This document shows, one piece after another, positions 52,439-61,118 of a DNA stretch of 64,000 nt. Within the stretch, counting starts at the first letter, position 1; the number at the start of each line of letters is the position of its first letter. Source of the stretch: Comamonas sp. 26 (GTDB taxonomy: Bacteria; Pseudomonadota; Gammaproteobacteria; Burkholderiales; Burkholderiaceae_C); NCBI RefSeq assembly GCF_002754475.1, contig NZ_PEFL01000001.1, forward strand, positions 2,790,001-2,854,000, in the 5' to 3' direction. The position numbers and the translations under genes were made by a program. Below the pieces are notes generated by a model. The model saw only the letters and a program-made list of their open reading frames with translations. It was not told the DNA's origin and made no database searches.

Positions 52439-54529
52439 TCACTGCAATCTCACGAATGTGATGTTGAACTCCTTGCATTGTCGGTGCTGCTGCATGCGGT
52501 TGGCGAAGCTGAAGGCATCGTTCAGCTCGCAACGCTGAAACACATCAAGCCCACGGCTAAGCACGATCTTCCAGCCATGATCCGTTGTGATGTCGCGGTC
52601 GTGCTTGGTGCCAGAGGTGTCGTATGTCCAAGAGAACTGAATACCGACGGAGGTGCATGCCTCAGCCATCTTCTCGAAGTTCTCTGTCTGCCGGTCCCCG
52701 CTGAATTCGTCTTCCACCGTCACGACGTGAACAGCCACTTCATCTTCGGGTTTTGAGTTGCGGCTGATCGTCTCGAGAAGCTCCATCAGATTGCGTTGCT
52801 GGTGGAACATGCGCAGATACGGGTCTGTCACGATGATTCGCTTCGCGCCTGCCAGGTAAGGCCCGAACAGCTTGTCGAATGCCACGCCGCGCTGGTTCTC
52901 TTGGAACACCAAGTGCTGCTCTTTCGGCGCGTCAGCGGCCGGAGATACGGGTGCCGGTGGAGCAACAATGGTCGCTGGAGCCGATGCTGCTGGAGTGGCC
53001 GGGACTTGGATGGCTGCGTCCATTGCGAAGGCCCCACTGTTTGGCGCTTCTGCAGCAATGCGCTGGTGATAGGCCGCAGGGTATTCCTCCTCTTCCAGCG
53101 TCGTCACCGCATGCTCTTTACCTTGCTGGTCGATGTAGCTAAACCGAACGGCTGGATAGGTGGAATCAATACGCAGCAGCTGGTCCTTGACCCGCTTTCT
53201 TCCTTCGATCGCCGACCGGAGCAACGCCTCGATCTCCTCCGTGCTCGCCTCACCGTGGGGGTAAATCACCTTCATCAAGCCCGAGAATGTCTTGTTGATG
53301 CCATCGCGGTCGCGCGTCGAGATGTCATCTGACAATCTGAAGTAGGCCTTGTAGCGGTCAGAGAAATCATGGTTGCGAAGTGCCCGCAGGATCTCCGCCA
53401 GATAGTCCACGACGAAGCCGTAGCCGCTGGAGAACATTTCCCCTCGAATCACATCCACTTCCCAGCCCGGGATGTAACTATGGATGCGATCCAGGAAGGC
53501 CGAGTCATGGAACTTCTCAGGCAGAGGATCGAAAAGGTCCGAGTGCTTGAGCATGTAGGGCACTGTGTGGTCAGTGTTTCCTACAAACACCATGCTGGCC
53601 TCAGCGCCAAGCGTTTCCACTCCACGCGAGAACGACTTATTCGCCATGTAGTTCTTCATGATGTCCACCAGCGCTTTGTCCACACGCTTTTGCTTGCCGG
53701 CGAACTCGTCGAAGGCCACCACGTCCCAATAGCCTACCAGGCCCAGTTTGCCCGTGCCGTTGTGGACGAACAGCTTGGGCACAGTCACCTCACCGCCGGA
53801 AATCAAAATGCCGTGTGGTGAAAACTCCGAGAAGATGTGCGACTTGCCCGTGCCCTTGGGACCTAGCTCTATCAGGTTGAAGTTGCGCTCGCAAAAAGGA
53901 ATCAGACGCACCAGTTGGCTGAGCTTGTTGCGCTTGCCGAACATCTGCGGGTTGAAGCCGACGCTCTGGATGAGTAAGTCAATCCACTCCTCCGTGCTGA
54001 ACTGCTTGCGCGCTGCTAGGTAACCGTCGAAGTCGAAGTGCGACAGCTGAATGGGCTTGATGGATGCGAGTACCCAAGGGGTAGCGTTCTTGTCCTCCGT
54101 GAACATGTACTCCAGGTCAGCGATGCACCACACACCGCCCACCAGCAGCTTGGGGTGCGCCTTCACCGTGGCCGAATCAATGATGACCTTCTTGATGCCT
54201 AGGTTCGCAAATTCAGCCTCATAGGCATCGGACTTGTCATTGAGCGCCACACTGATGCGGTCGATCACCTTGTGACGGCCCTTTTCCTTAATGGTGGAGC
54301 GCACCAACCCGGCTTCATTACGATGCACATAGTGCTTGCGCAGGATTTCGCGCACGGTGTCGATGCCTGCCTGGATGGTATTCTCGTCGTCAGTCGCACA
54401 ATACTGGCCCAGCAGGTACTCAAGCACGTAGGTGGGCACGATGGCGTTGCCCTTCACAGTCTTGACCAAGTCCTTGCGAACCACCAGCCCGGCAAAGTGT
54501 TGATTGATCTTGTTATCCAGTTGACTCAT
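52439..54529 (-). CDS. brxL: BREX protein BrxL (Lon-like AAA+ protein)
   Basis: 696 residues from ATG 54529. MSQLDNKINQHFAGLVVRKD is the typical start. AAA+ core: Walker A ELGPKGTGKSH (near residue 230), Walker B VVAFDEFAG, and GNTDHTVPYMLKHSDLFDPL near residue 345. C-terminal Lon-like domain IIVTDPYLRMFHQQRNLMEL through DITTDHGWKIVLSRGLDVFQ. BrxL is needed for phage resistance in type I BREX and forms a DNA-threading ring. It appears complete, although most of its system is missing here: only the 3' part of pglZ precedes it. Confidence 0.92.
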   Translation of the reverse strand: MSQLDNKINQHFAGLVVRKDLVKTVKGNAIVPTYVLEYLLGQYCATDDENTIQAGIDTVREILRKHYVHRNEAGLVRSTIKEKGRHKVIDRISVALNDKSDAYEAEFANLGIKKVIIDSATVKAHPKLLVGGVWCIADLEYMFTEDKNATPWVLASIKPIQLSHFDFDGYLAARKQFSTEEWIDLLIQSVGFNPQMFGKRNKLSQLVRLIPFCERNFNLIELGPKGTGKSHIFSEFSPHGILISGGEVTVPKLFVHNGTGKLGLVGYWDVVAFDEFAGKQKRVDKALVDIMKNYMANKSFSRGVETLGAEASMVFVGNTDHTVPYMLKHSDLFDPLPEKFHDSAFLDRIHSYIPGWEVDVIRGEMFSSGYGFVVDYLAEILRALRNHDFSDRYKAYFRLSDDISTRDRDGINKTFSGLMKVIYPHGEASTEEIEALLRSAIEGRKRVKDQLLRIDSTYPAVRFSYIDQQGKEHAVTTLEEEEYPAAYHQRIAAEAPNSGAFAMDAAIQVPATPAASAPATIVAPPAPVSPAADAPKEQHLVFQENQRGVAFDKLFGPYLAGAKRIIVTDPYLRMFHQQRNLMELLETISRNSKPEDEVAVHVVTVEDEFSGDRQTENFEKMAEACTSVGIQFSWTYDTSGTKHDRDITTDHGWKIVLSRGLDVFQRCELNDAFSFANRMQQHRQCKEFNITFVRLQ

Positions 54530-54549
54530 CGGTACACCCTCCGCCTGTT

Positions 54550-55800
54550 TCAAAAGTCAAACTCGCTGGTGAACGAGCGACGGATCGTGTATCGCACTGA
54601 CACGTAGCGCGTGTAGTGGGAAGTGCCGTCCACCGGTTCGTCCATACGCAGCTCAACCTGCTGATTGTTGTAATCATCCGACTTGCGGCTGAGGATGAAG
54701 CGCACAGCGACCTCACGCTCACGCGGGTTGCAGGAGGGCATATCGAAGCTCAATTCCTGCACGTCCGAGATTGCCTCGCCTGACAGCGCATACAGGCCCA
54801 CGCGCAAGCGGCGCGGTTGCCGTTTGTCTGTCACCGGTTCAGTCTGGTAAAGCACGACGGCCAGCTGCCCCGTCGTGATGGTTTTGCCGCCACCACCGAT
54901 CAACTCCACCTCCACCTTGCCAACGTCACTTTGGCGCTTCTTGTTGATACTAATGACAGGGATCACCACTTCCTGCAAGGTGGCACCACCGTGCACGAAA
55001 CGACTACCCGAACCTTTCAGGCGCAGGCGATTGATCGACTTGGGGATCTGTACCTGCAAGCTGCCCGCTAAGCTCAACTGCTGTGGCTGAAAGGTTTTGA
55101 AGCTGCTGTGTTCACGCAGGCCGCGCCCCAACACAAAGCGCCTGTCGACATAAAGGATCTCATCACCGCTGGGCTCGGTGCTGAGGAAGTCGCTGTCCTG
55201 CAGCGGGTGGTGTTGGTAGATAAATCCATGATCCGCCGTGACCACGATGTTGCTGGCATTGGCATTGGCCAGCTTTTTGATCACCCGCAGTAACTCGTCC
55301 AGCGTATCTTCCGCAGCATTAAAGACGCGCTCTTCAGTGGACAGCTTGTCGCCAATGTTGTCGATCAGGTTGTGATAGACGTACACCACATCGTGATCGC
55401 GCACCAAGGCGCGTGAATCCTCCTTGCCCATGGCCAGCACATCTTTCGCCAGCACAGCAGTGGATGCAGCCACTGTCTGAGCCAAGATGCGGGCTCGGTT
55501 GGCGGTGCCAGTGGCGCTGATGCCATCGGCCTCCACCTGGCCACTGCCGTCCTCCACAATCTGCAGTGTCTTGTGCGGCAAGAGCGAGGCCATCCCCAAC
55601 TGGGTATAGCTGGGCAGGCAAGACAGGGCTGGTACCAGCTCAGCGTCAAAACGGTCTTCGCGCCGAATCAGGCTTTGCAGTTCCTCGCCTACCTCATAGC
55701 GGAAGGCATCCGAGATCAGCACACACACTTTGCCTTTTCGGCTTAGAGCGGGCTGCACGAAACGTTCGTAGAAGTCGGCCTGACTCACCACCGGCGAGGC
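54550..55800 (-). pseudogene. pglZ: PglZ, C-terminal half only (BREX)
   Basis: About 415 codons. From ...SQADFYERFVQPALSRKGKV onwards the frame matches the alkaline-phosphatase-like core of BREX PglZ: VCVLISDAFRYEVGEELQSL, YVYHNLIDNIGDKLSTEE, NIVVTADHGFIYQ, and the C-terminal beta domain. Normal PglZ has about 800-880 residues, so the N-terminal half is lost. Upstream it joins the N-terminal coding part of brxR in a different frame. A GTG pair at 55786-55791 could start a shortened product. Stop lies 20 bases before brxL. Confidence 0.88.
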
Positions 55801-56003
55801 TTGCCACGGCTTTCGTAATCAATGTTCGCCGGTGCCAGCTCCTTGTAAAGCGCAAGGTCCCGCGAAGCCGCAGCCGACTGGATGCCGAAGCGCTGCATCA
55901 AATCGGGGCGGCGAACCTCCCCGAGAAAGCGCAACCGCAACTCGATGTGTTTGAGCCGGTCCCGCTGGTATTGGGGCAGTTCGGATGTCGGATCAGATTC
56001 CAT
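55785..56003 (-). pseudogene. brxR: BrxR (WYL-type BREX regulator), wHTH domain only
   Basis: 72 codons. HIELRLRFLGEVRRPDLMQR and FGIQSAAASRDLALYKELAP followed by ANIDYESRGK match the N-terminal winged helix of BrxR/CapW-type regulators; then the sequence crosses into pglZ and stops (PRRW). The WYL and C-terminal dimerisation domains, usually about 220 more residues, are missing. A nested palindrome at 56042-56082 lies just upstream, in the position of a BrxR operator. Confidence 0.85.
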
Positions 56004-56041
56004 AACAGTGGGAACGACTCCGAGACAAAAACATCCGAAGA

Positions 56042-56082
56042 TTGTATCAAAATAAAATTTTGATCAGATCAAAAAGATACAA
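56042..56082 (-). promoter_or_regulatory. Nested palindrome upstream of brxR (candidate operator)
   Basis: Inner perfect palindrome TTTTGATC-A-GATCAAAA (56058-56074). Outer arms TTGTATC (56042-56048) and GATACAA (56076-56082) are inverted copies. AT-rich, 40 bases before the brxR start. Its position and symmetry fit autoregulation by a dimeric wHTH protein. Confidence 0.6.
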
Positions 56083-56157
56083 AACTAAGAAACCATAACA
56101 TTATTTTCTGTGTTATCCGTTCCCCGCTTCCTAGGCTTTGCCGCATAAGAGACCGAA

Positions 56158-56595
56158 TTACTCTCTCTCATATCCAGCCCGACTTACATCCCTTAGTAAA
56201 ATCACCTTGCTGTACGTCGTGAAGTCACACAGATGCTTAGTGATGACAGCCTCCACGATAGGCAACTGCAGCGCTTGATAGTCGTGCACCGCAATATTTC
56301 GAAAGCCAACCATCTTCTGTAAACGCTCAGCGAGTACAGCTTCAATCCAGCCAGCTTGAGCTAGTAGAGTGAACACGTCTCGCGAGCTTTGAGGAATGCC
56401 CAGGCGCTCTCGTCGAATCAAGTGCTGCCCCATGTCTAGTGCAGCTTCGCAGGCCCGTTGCACATTCAAGATGGCTGCGTCTTGTCGGGTGTGATCAGCA
56501 GCAAATGTCGCAGGCGACTTGTCGTACTCTTCCCGCGCACGCATGACGCAGCGCTCTATGGTCGCCGCCTTGTTGATCAACACATCATCGACCAT
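56158..56595 (-). CDS. hepT: HepT-like HEPN toxin
   Basis: 145 residues from ATG 56595. HEPN helical fold with the catalytic R-x4-H motif in GFRNIAVHDYQAL. Typical ends: VDDVLINKAATIERCVMRAR and ITKHLCDFTTYSKVILL. HepT is an RNase-type toxin whose conserved motif Tyr is AMPylated by the MNT partner. It overlaps mntA by 11 bases, so the pair is one operon with antitoxin first. Confidence 0.9.
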   Translation of the reverse strand: MVDDVLINKAATIERCVMRAREEYDKSPATFAADHTRQDAAILNVQRACEAALDMGQHLIRRERLGIPQSSRDVFTLLAQAGWIEAVLAERLQKMVGFRNIAVHDYQALQLPIVEAVITKHLCDFTTYSKVILLRDVSRAGYERE

Positions 56596-57019
56596 ACACA
56601 GTCCCCGTCTTCTGAATGTCATCTAGCAGCCCTGCCCGCGCTTCGTCCAATGCGGTCTTCTGGCTCAGGATAAAGGTTTCGTAGAGAGCCGCCTGTTCAT
56701 CTCTGGCCCACAGTCGCTGCCCTGTTGTCACTATCCGGTACTGCATGACCGTCGAGGCAGATCGCAGATCCAGCAAGTCAACATGACAACCCACAATGCC
56801 AGCCAATCGACTACTGAGACCCCAAAGGGCCTCTGCCGCCAGTGGCTCGTCAGACATCAAAGCAACATCCAGATCACTCTCTGGTCCAGCCTCACCACTG
56901 ACTTGGCTTCCGAAGGCATAGACAGCGGACAAGCTAGGGACCGCTTCTTTCAGCGCAAGAACAACCGCGGAAAAGTCTATGGCACGCAGAGCAGGCATGG
57001 GCAAATCAATAGAGGACAT
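56585..57019 (-). CDS. mntA: MntA-like nucleotidyltransferase antitoxin
   Basis: 144 residues. Minimal nucleotidyltransferase domain with GSx10DxD: AFGSQVSGEAGPESDLDVAL. The C-terminal DEARAGLLDDIQKTGTVYG is as in MntA proteins. It neutralises HepT by adding AMP residues near the HEPN active site (known for this family). It lies directly behind the BREX remnant and may stabilise the island. Confidence 0.9.
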   Translation of the reverse strand: MSSIDLPMPALRAIDFSAVVLALKEAVPSLSAVYAFGSQVSGEAGPESDLDVALMSDEPLAAEALWGLSSRLAGIVGCHVDLLDLRSASTVMQYRIVTTGQRLWARDEQAALYETFILSQKTALDEARAGLLDDIQKTGTVYGR

Positions 57020-57098
57020 GGGTAAAAAAGTGCCAATGGCTCAGGAAGTATGCCAGTTGAATCATGCACTCCAGAATGCAGGCGACGATGCAGCGCGT

Positions 57099-58262
57099 TC
57101 AGTTTGACCCTCCTTTGGACCACGCCCTCCTTCTGGGAGGCAGCAGCAATCGCATGAAATACAGTTCTTTTACGAAGACCTCATCCACAAATTGGTGCAG
57201 GGCCCTCCAGGCGCTTGCGCTTTTTTCCGGCAGTGACCACTCGCAGCCTTGCAAAATCCGCAGACCAGGGGCGCGCATTGACCTGCCCCAATGTCCTTTC
57301 AGCATTCCCCATGGACCCAACATGAAATCCGCCCATAACAGCGAAAGCTGAGAGTGCTGAGTAGCACGACTGGCTAGGAGTTCCTTCACCTCTGGCCCCA
57401 CTAGGATCAAGGTACAACGAGGCTCTCCCCGCTCTGTAGCCGAGAGCTTAATCAGATGGCCTTTGATTTCAGCTGAGCCCTGTTTTTTAAGATAAGCAAC
57501 GAATGCAGCAGATTGCTTTAGAGCTTCCAGGAAGTTCTCTGGAAATTCGCACATCAGTTGATGCCGAGCACGCTTTACCTCCTGGTCCACGGCCAAGGCA
57601 TTGCCTTCAAAGGTGTCCAGGCAAATTTCAAATGCAAAAGCTTCCAGGCGGGGGTGAGCGGCCCTCAGCTCATTCAAATAGCTCTGGATAGATTGCTCTG
57701 CATGGTAAGCCTCGTCGTAGAGGCCTTTATTGCGCTTTCGCGCCTGAGGTTCGCAAAGCCTGCCGAGGGTCTCATCCAGACGACTCTGCAGTGCAACGGC
57801 ATCCTCCCTGGTAAAGCGGTGATTCTCTAAGTACAGTTCTGCGTTGGCGCCCTTTATGGCCTCAGCTTCCCGAGCGAGCAATTCCTGAAACAGAAAAAAG
57901 TGAGCGCTCTCAACAAAAGCCGCCGAACGCAAAGAATCCCTTACATCACGAGCAAGCAGCTCCTGCTCCAACCTTGATAGGTCCAGGCAAAGCAGCAAGC
58001 GCTTTCCAAGGGCGCTGAACTCCATCCGTTCGCGTGACTCGTTCCATCGGAAGTGAGGGCCGGAAACATTGACGGCCAACGAAAGATACGTGTGCACTGC
58101 CACGCGCAGAACTTGCCAAGGGAAGGAGCTATACCACCCCTTCCCCAAGGCCAGCTCTCCACGTCGGGGAGAACGAAGCCCCCCATACGATCGCGCAATT
58201 GAGCGAGAGAACAGCAGCCCAGCTTCTCGCTCCACCCGTTCAACCGCGTCTAAATAATCCAT
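57099..58262 (-). CDS. Unrecognised protein of the defence island
   Basis: 387 residues from ATG 58262; a GTG at 58298 would add 12. Basic, helical, no signal peptide or membrane helix. Notable stretches: GLLFSRSIARSYGGLRSPRR, YSSFPWQVLRVAVHTYLSLA, RLDETLGRLCEPQARKRNKG and LLWADFMLGPWGMLKGHWGR. The Arg/Lys clusters suggest nucleic-acid binding. I do not recognise a family; inovirus or plasmid replication-type proteins are a remote possibility. Convergent or independent from both neighbours; placed between MntA-HepT and another orphan gene. Confidence 0.6.
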   Translation of the reverse strand: MDYLDAVERVEREAGLLFSRSIARSYGGLRSPRRGELALGKGWYSSFPWQVLRVAVHTYLSLAVNVSGPHFRWNESRERMEFSALGKRLLLCLDLSRLEQELLARDVRDSLRSAAFVESAHFFLFQELLAREAEAIKGANAELYLENHRFTREDAVALQSRLDETLGRLCEPQARKRNKGLYDEAYHAEQSIQSYLNELRAAHPRLEAFAFEICLDTFEGNALAVDQEVKRARHQLMCEFPENFLEALKQSAAFVAYLKKQGSAEIKGHLIKLSATERGEPRCTLILVGPEVKELLASRATQHSQLSLLWADFMLGPWGMLKGHWGRSMRAPGLRILQGCEWSLPEKSASAWRALHQFVDEVFVKELYFMRLLLPPRRRAWSKGGSN

Positions 58263-58422
58263 CTCTTCAAATGCCTTATCACCAACTAACCGAGGCACTA
58301 CCGCCGGGTAGAGCTACCTGCCTGATGTTTGAGCTTAAGGCACTCTGGCGCATGTAATATTAAAGACACTTACAGATACACAAGGGCTAACACCCTGGCC
58401 ACGAGTCCACGGAAAGACACCT

Positions 58423-59049
58423 ATGGAACAGACAGCATCACATCCAATCGGCCCCGTTTTCAGCCAAGTTGATGAGCAACGATACCAGGAGCTGACAGGG
58501 CTCTACATCGACGGTAAGACTGATGCAGCTCAAGAAGCTGAGTTCCAGGAGTTGCGCCAAAAAAAGATCGCCGCACGAGCCAAACGAGAGCATTGCATTA
58601 CGCAATTGATCAAAGACATCAAAGAACAAGATATCTCGTTTGCAGAGCTAACCCAAGCCGGCTTGAGGGTGCCGGCGATTACTGATCTGTACTCCGACAG
58701 CGAAATTCTGAAAGCAGCCAAAGCACTTGGTGTCAACACTTCGGCAAAGGCTGCAGAGCCCTCGCAGCCCAAGATGAGCAGCAAGAAGCGGGAAGTCAAA
58801 GGCTACATCAAGAGCATCCAAAACCCAGACGAGACAGTGGTTTGGAGAGCTGGTCCCCCGAGCTTTTTAAAAGAAGAAGGCTGCTTGGCTACATACGATC
58901 AAGGCCAGTCTGTCGACCGATGGCTCGTAGACCCTAAAGATGAGCAGAGCAAGATCAAGTTTCTTCAAAAGCTAGCAAAGAAGCAGGGGAAAGAACCCAA
59001 TGAAGAGCAACTTGGCGACATCTCTGCCGAAGCCTATGCCAAAGGATAA
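58423..59049 (+). CDS. Unrecognised charged protein
   Basis: 208 residues. The N-terminal half is a long charged helix (DAAQEAEFQELRQKKIAARA, KREHCITQLIKDIKEQDISF) followed by LTQAGLRVPAITDLYSDSEI. The middle carries a basic linker (KMSSKKREVKGYIKSIQNPD). The C-terminal half is small (TVVWRAGPPSFLKEEGCLAT). The coiled-coil plus basic-linker layout is loosely like H-NS-type nucleoid proteins, but their C-terminal signature is not visible. Divergent from 57099-58262. Confidence 0.6.
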   Translation: MEQTASHPIGPVFSQVDEQRYQELTGLYIDGKTDAAQEAEFQELRQKKIAARAKREHCITQLIKDIKEQDISFAELTQAGLRVPAITDLYSDSEILKAAKALGVNTSAKAAEPSQPKMSSKKREVKGYIKSIQNPDETVVWRAGPPSFLKEEGCLATYDQGQSVDRWLVDPKDEQSKIKFLQKLAKKQGKEPNEEQLGDISAEAYAKG

Positions 59050-59053
59050 AACG

Positions 59054-59108
59054 ACCACACTGCCGCGATAGAAACTAGGCGGTCACGCGTTATCGAATGC
59101 AGTGTGGT
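59054..59108 (+). terminator. Long interrupted hairpin after the gene at 58423
   Basis: ACCACACTGC (59054-59063) pairs with GCAGTGTGGT (59099-59108), and inside it CGATA (59066-59070) with TATCG (59091-59095). Begins four bases after the stop. No T-run, so it may be an mRNA-stabilising structure or a factor-dependent terminator. Confidence 0.45.
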
Positions 59109-59393
59109 ATTTCCAGATGGCTGCATTAGGCTGGTTGCAGTCGTTCAACTTAAAAATACCAATGACTGCTTATGCTCAGAGCAGTCATTGAGTTGAGACT
59201 TCTTCAGATGTCTGCTCAAGGCTTGAAAGCAATATAGGAAAAGCTGGTCGATTTAACAATAATGTGCGGGAAGCTAACATTGCGGCTACGTCCGCGATCA
59301 ACAGCATCCGCTACTTTTCGTCCGCTTACCGGTTTAGAGTAGCTCGCGCGCGTTCCTTTAGATGACCGCATTTTTCTTCAACTGTTTACTGTC
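59109..59393. other. Intergenic spacer before the radical SAM gene
   Basis: Contains a second hairpin AATGACTGCT-TATGCTCAG-AGCAGTCATT (59161-59189). Otherwise nothing recognised; no clear promoter for the downstream cassette. Confidence 0.5.
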
Positions 59394-60293
59394 TTGTACG
59401 TGTCATCATCACGCTCATCTTTTCGACGAGAGCCGCGTCGCTATATCCGATTTCCTCGACTTGCACGTGTACTGATTCATCTGCGTCAGGCATGGAGATC
59501 CTTGCGTGTACTGAAGTTCATGCATCACCCGCTGGGATATCACTTTGCGCCGGCACAAGATCAGATCGAAATTGACCTGACCTATCTGTGCAATCTCCGC
59601 TGCAATAACTGCAACCGCTCTAGCGCACAGGCCCCAGAGTCCTTGCATCTTGAGTTGGAGCAACTGCGGCAGTTCGTTGTCGACAGCATTGAACAGGGGC
59701 GCAAATGGAAAAGGATCCGTCTTTTGGGTGGAGAGCCCACACTGCACCCTCAATTTGAGGAGGTGTTTGGCATCCTAGACCCATTACGGTCACTCTACCC
59801 AGATATGAAAATCGAGGTGGTTTCCAACGGCTATGGGGAAAAAGTCCGCCGAAAGCTGCAAGCGCTTCCTAAAAATATCTGGGTGGAGAATTCGTCCAAG
59901 CAAGGCAATATTCAACCGCATTTCGGACCCTTCAATCTTGCGCCGCAAGATACATGGTGGCACCGATGGGTTGACTATCGCCATGGTTGCAGTATTCCGC
60001 AAGAGTGTGGCATGGGGCTGACTCCAACTGGCTATTACCCATGCGCAGTGGCTGGAGGGATTGATCGTGTCACGCGTCAAGGTAACGGTCGGGAACGCTT
60101 ACCTGCTAAAGACGACAATATGCGAGATTTGATGAATCGTGCATGCCGTCTATGTGGACGGTTTCGTGATGGCTACTTCGTTCCGTACAACCTGCGACCT
60201 CCTCTTGATGAGCAACTCACCTCGCAAAGTTGGCAGAAAATCTACCTGAACTGGTCAGAGTTAAAGAATAAGAACTTGGCGACAAAAGAATGA
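59394..60293 (+). CDS. Radical SAM protein
   Basis: About 298 residues; start uncertain (TTG 59394, GTG 59400, or ATG 59520 giving MHHPLGYHFAPAQDQ). The [4Fe-4S]/SAM site is CNLRCNNC near residue 66 in EIDLTYLCNLRCNNCNRSSA. GGE-type motif LLGGEPTLHP follows. C-terminal cysteines (HGCSIPQECGMGLTPTG, YYPCAVAGG, CRLCGRF) suggest extra Fe-S clusters of SPASM/twitch type. Its stop overlaps the next ATG (ATGA at 60290), so it is translationally coupled to a GT2 glycosyltransferase. Substrate unknown; probably modifies a peptide or sugar handled by the downstream enzymes. Confidence 0.85.
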   Translation: MYVSSSRSSFRREPRRYIRFPRLARVLIHLRQAWRSLRVLKFMHHPLGYHFAPAQDQIEIDLTYLCNLRCNNCNRSSAQAPESLHLELEQLRQFVVDSIEQGRKWKRIRLLGGEPTLHPQFEEVFGILDPLRSLYPDMKIEVVSNGYGEKVRRKLQALPKNIWVENSSKQGNIQPHFGPFNLAPQDTWWHRWVDYRHGCSIPQECGMGLTPTGYYPCAVAGGIDRVTRQGNGRERLPAKDDNMRDLMNRACRLCGRFRDGYFVPYNLRPPLDEQLTSQSWQKIYLNWSELKNKNLATKE

Positions 60294-61075
60294 AGGTTGC
60301 CGCACTAATTGCGACTCGTCCCCGCGTTAAATGCCTGCTCAGTACCTCACTACCGAGCATTCTCAGACAAAGCCAGCCTCCTGATGTCGTTGTGCTGGTG
60401 CCCGATGCTAGGCCCTTGACAGATGATGAAGTACTGCACTGCAGAGCGGCCTTAAACGATATTCCATTGCACCACCTGCCTGATGTGCAAGGAGCAGGAC
60501 TTGCCGCAGCCTGGAACTCTGGACTGAGTGCAATATCCCATCTAAAACTTGCAGACTACGTCGCGTTACTCGACGACGATGACGAATGGGACAGTATTCA
60601 CTTGGAAGCATGTCAATCCGCTGCCCGACAGCAGGAACTAAATGCTGATGTGGTGATTTCCGGGCTGCGCGTTATTCGCGAAGGAATAGAACTACCGCGC
60701 CAACCCCTGAATGCTGTTCGTGTGGATGATTTCCTCGTCGGCAATCCTGGCTGGCAAGGGTCAAACACGTTCGCTAAGCTGGAACTACTCCAGCGTGTAG
60801 GTGGATTCACGTCCGGCCTACGTAGCGCCAACGATCGAGATCTAGCGATACGGGTTCTTGATCAGGCTAATGTGCGTTTCGCATTCACGAAACAGATGAC
60901 CGCAACTTGGCATCTCGGCAAACAGCCCGACGCAATCTCTACTTATGGGAGTGAGGATAAGCGCTTGGGTCTGCGTCAATTTCATCAAATGTACAAACAC
61001 AGAATGACGGACTCGCAACTTCGGTGTGCTGTTAACCGGGCGATCGAATTGTTTGGCATCAATCCAGAGGCGTGA
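60290..61075 (+). CDS. GT2-family glycosyltransferase
   Basis: 261 residues. GT-A fold: KVAALIATRPRVKCLLSTSL, SLPSILRQSQPPDVVVLV, GAGLAAAWNSGLSAI, and the metal/nucleotide site ADYVALLDDDDEWDS (near residue 92). The C-terminal part GGFTSGLRSANDRDLAIRVL contains the ED-like catalytic region (NDRD). Coupled to the radical SAM gene, 43 bases before the giant gene. Cytosolic, no membrane helix. Confidence 0.88.
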   Translation: MKVAALIATRPRVKCLLSTSLPSILRQSQPPDVVVLVPDARPLTDDEVLHCRAALNDIPLHHLPDVQGAGLAAAWNSGLSAISHLKLADYVALLDDDDEWDSIHLEACQSAARQQELNADVVISGLRVIREGIELPRQPLNAVRVDDFLVGNPGWQGSNTFAKLELLQRVGGFTSGLRSANDRDLAIRVLDQANVRFAFTKQMTATWHLGKQPDAISTYGSEDKRLGLRQFHQMYKHRMTDSQLRCAVNRAIELFGINPEA

Positions 61076-61118
61076 CTACTTTCGGCACGTACCGCCCATT
61101 TTTTCTCATGCGTCGCTG

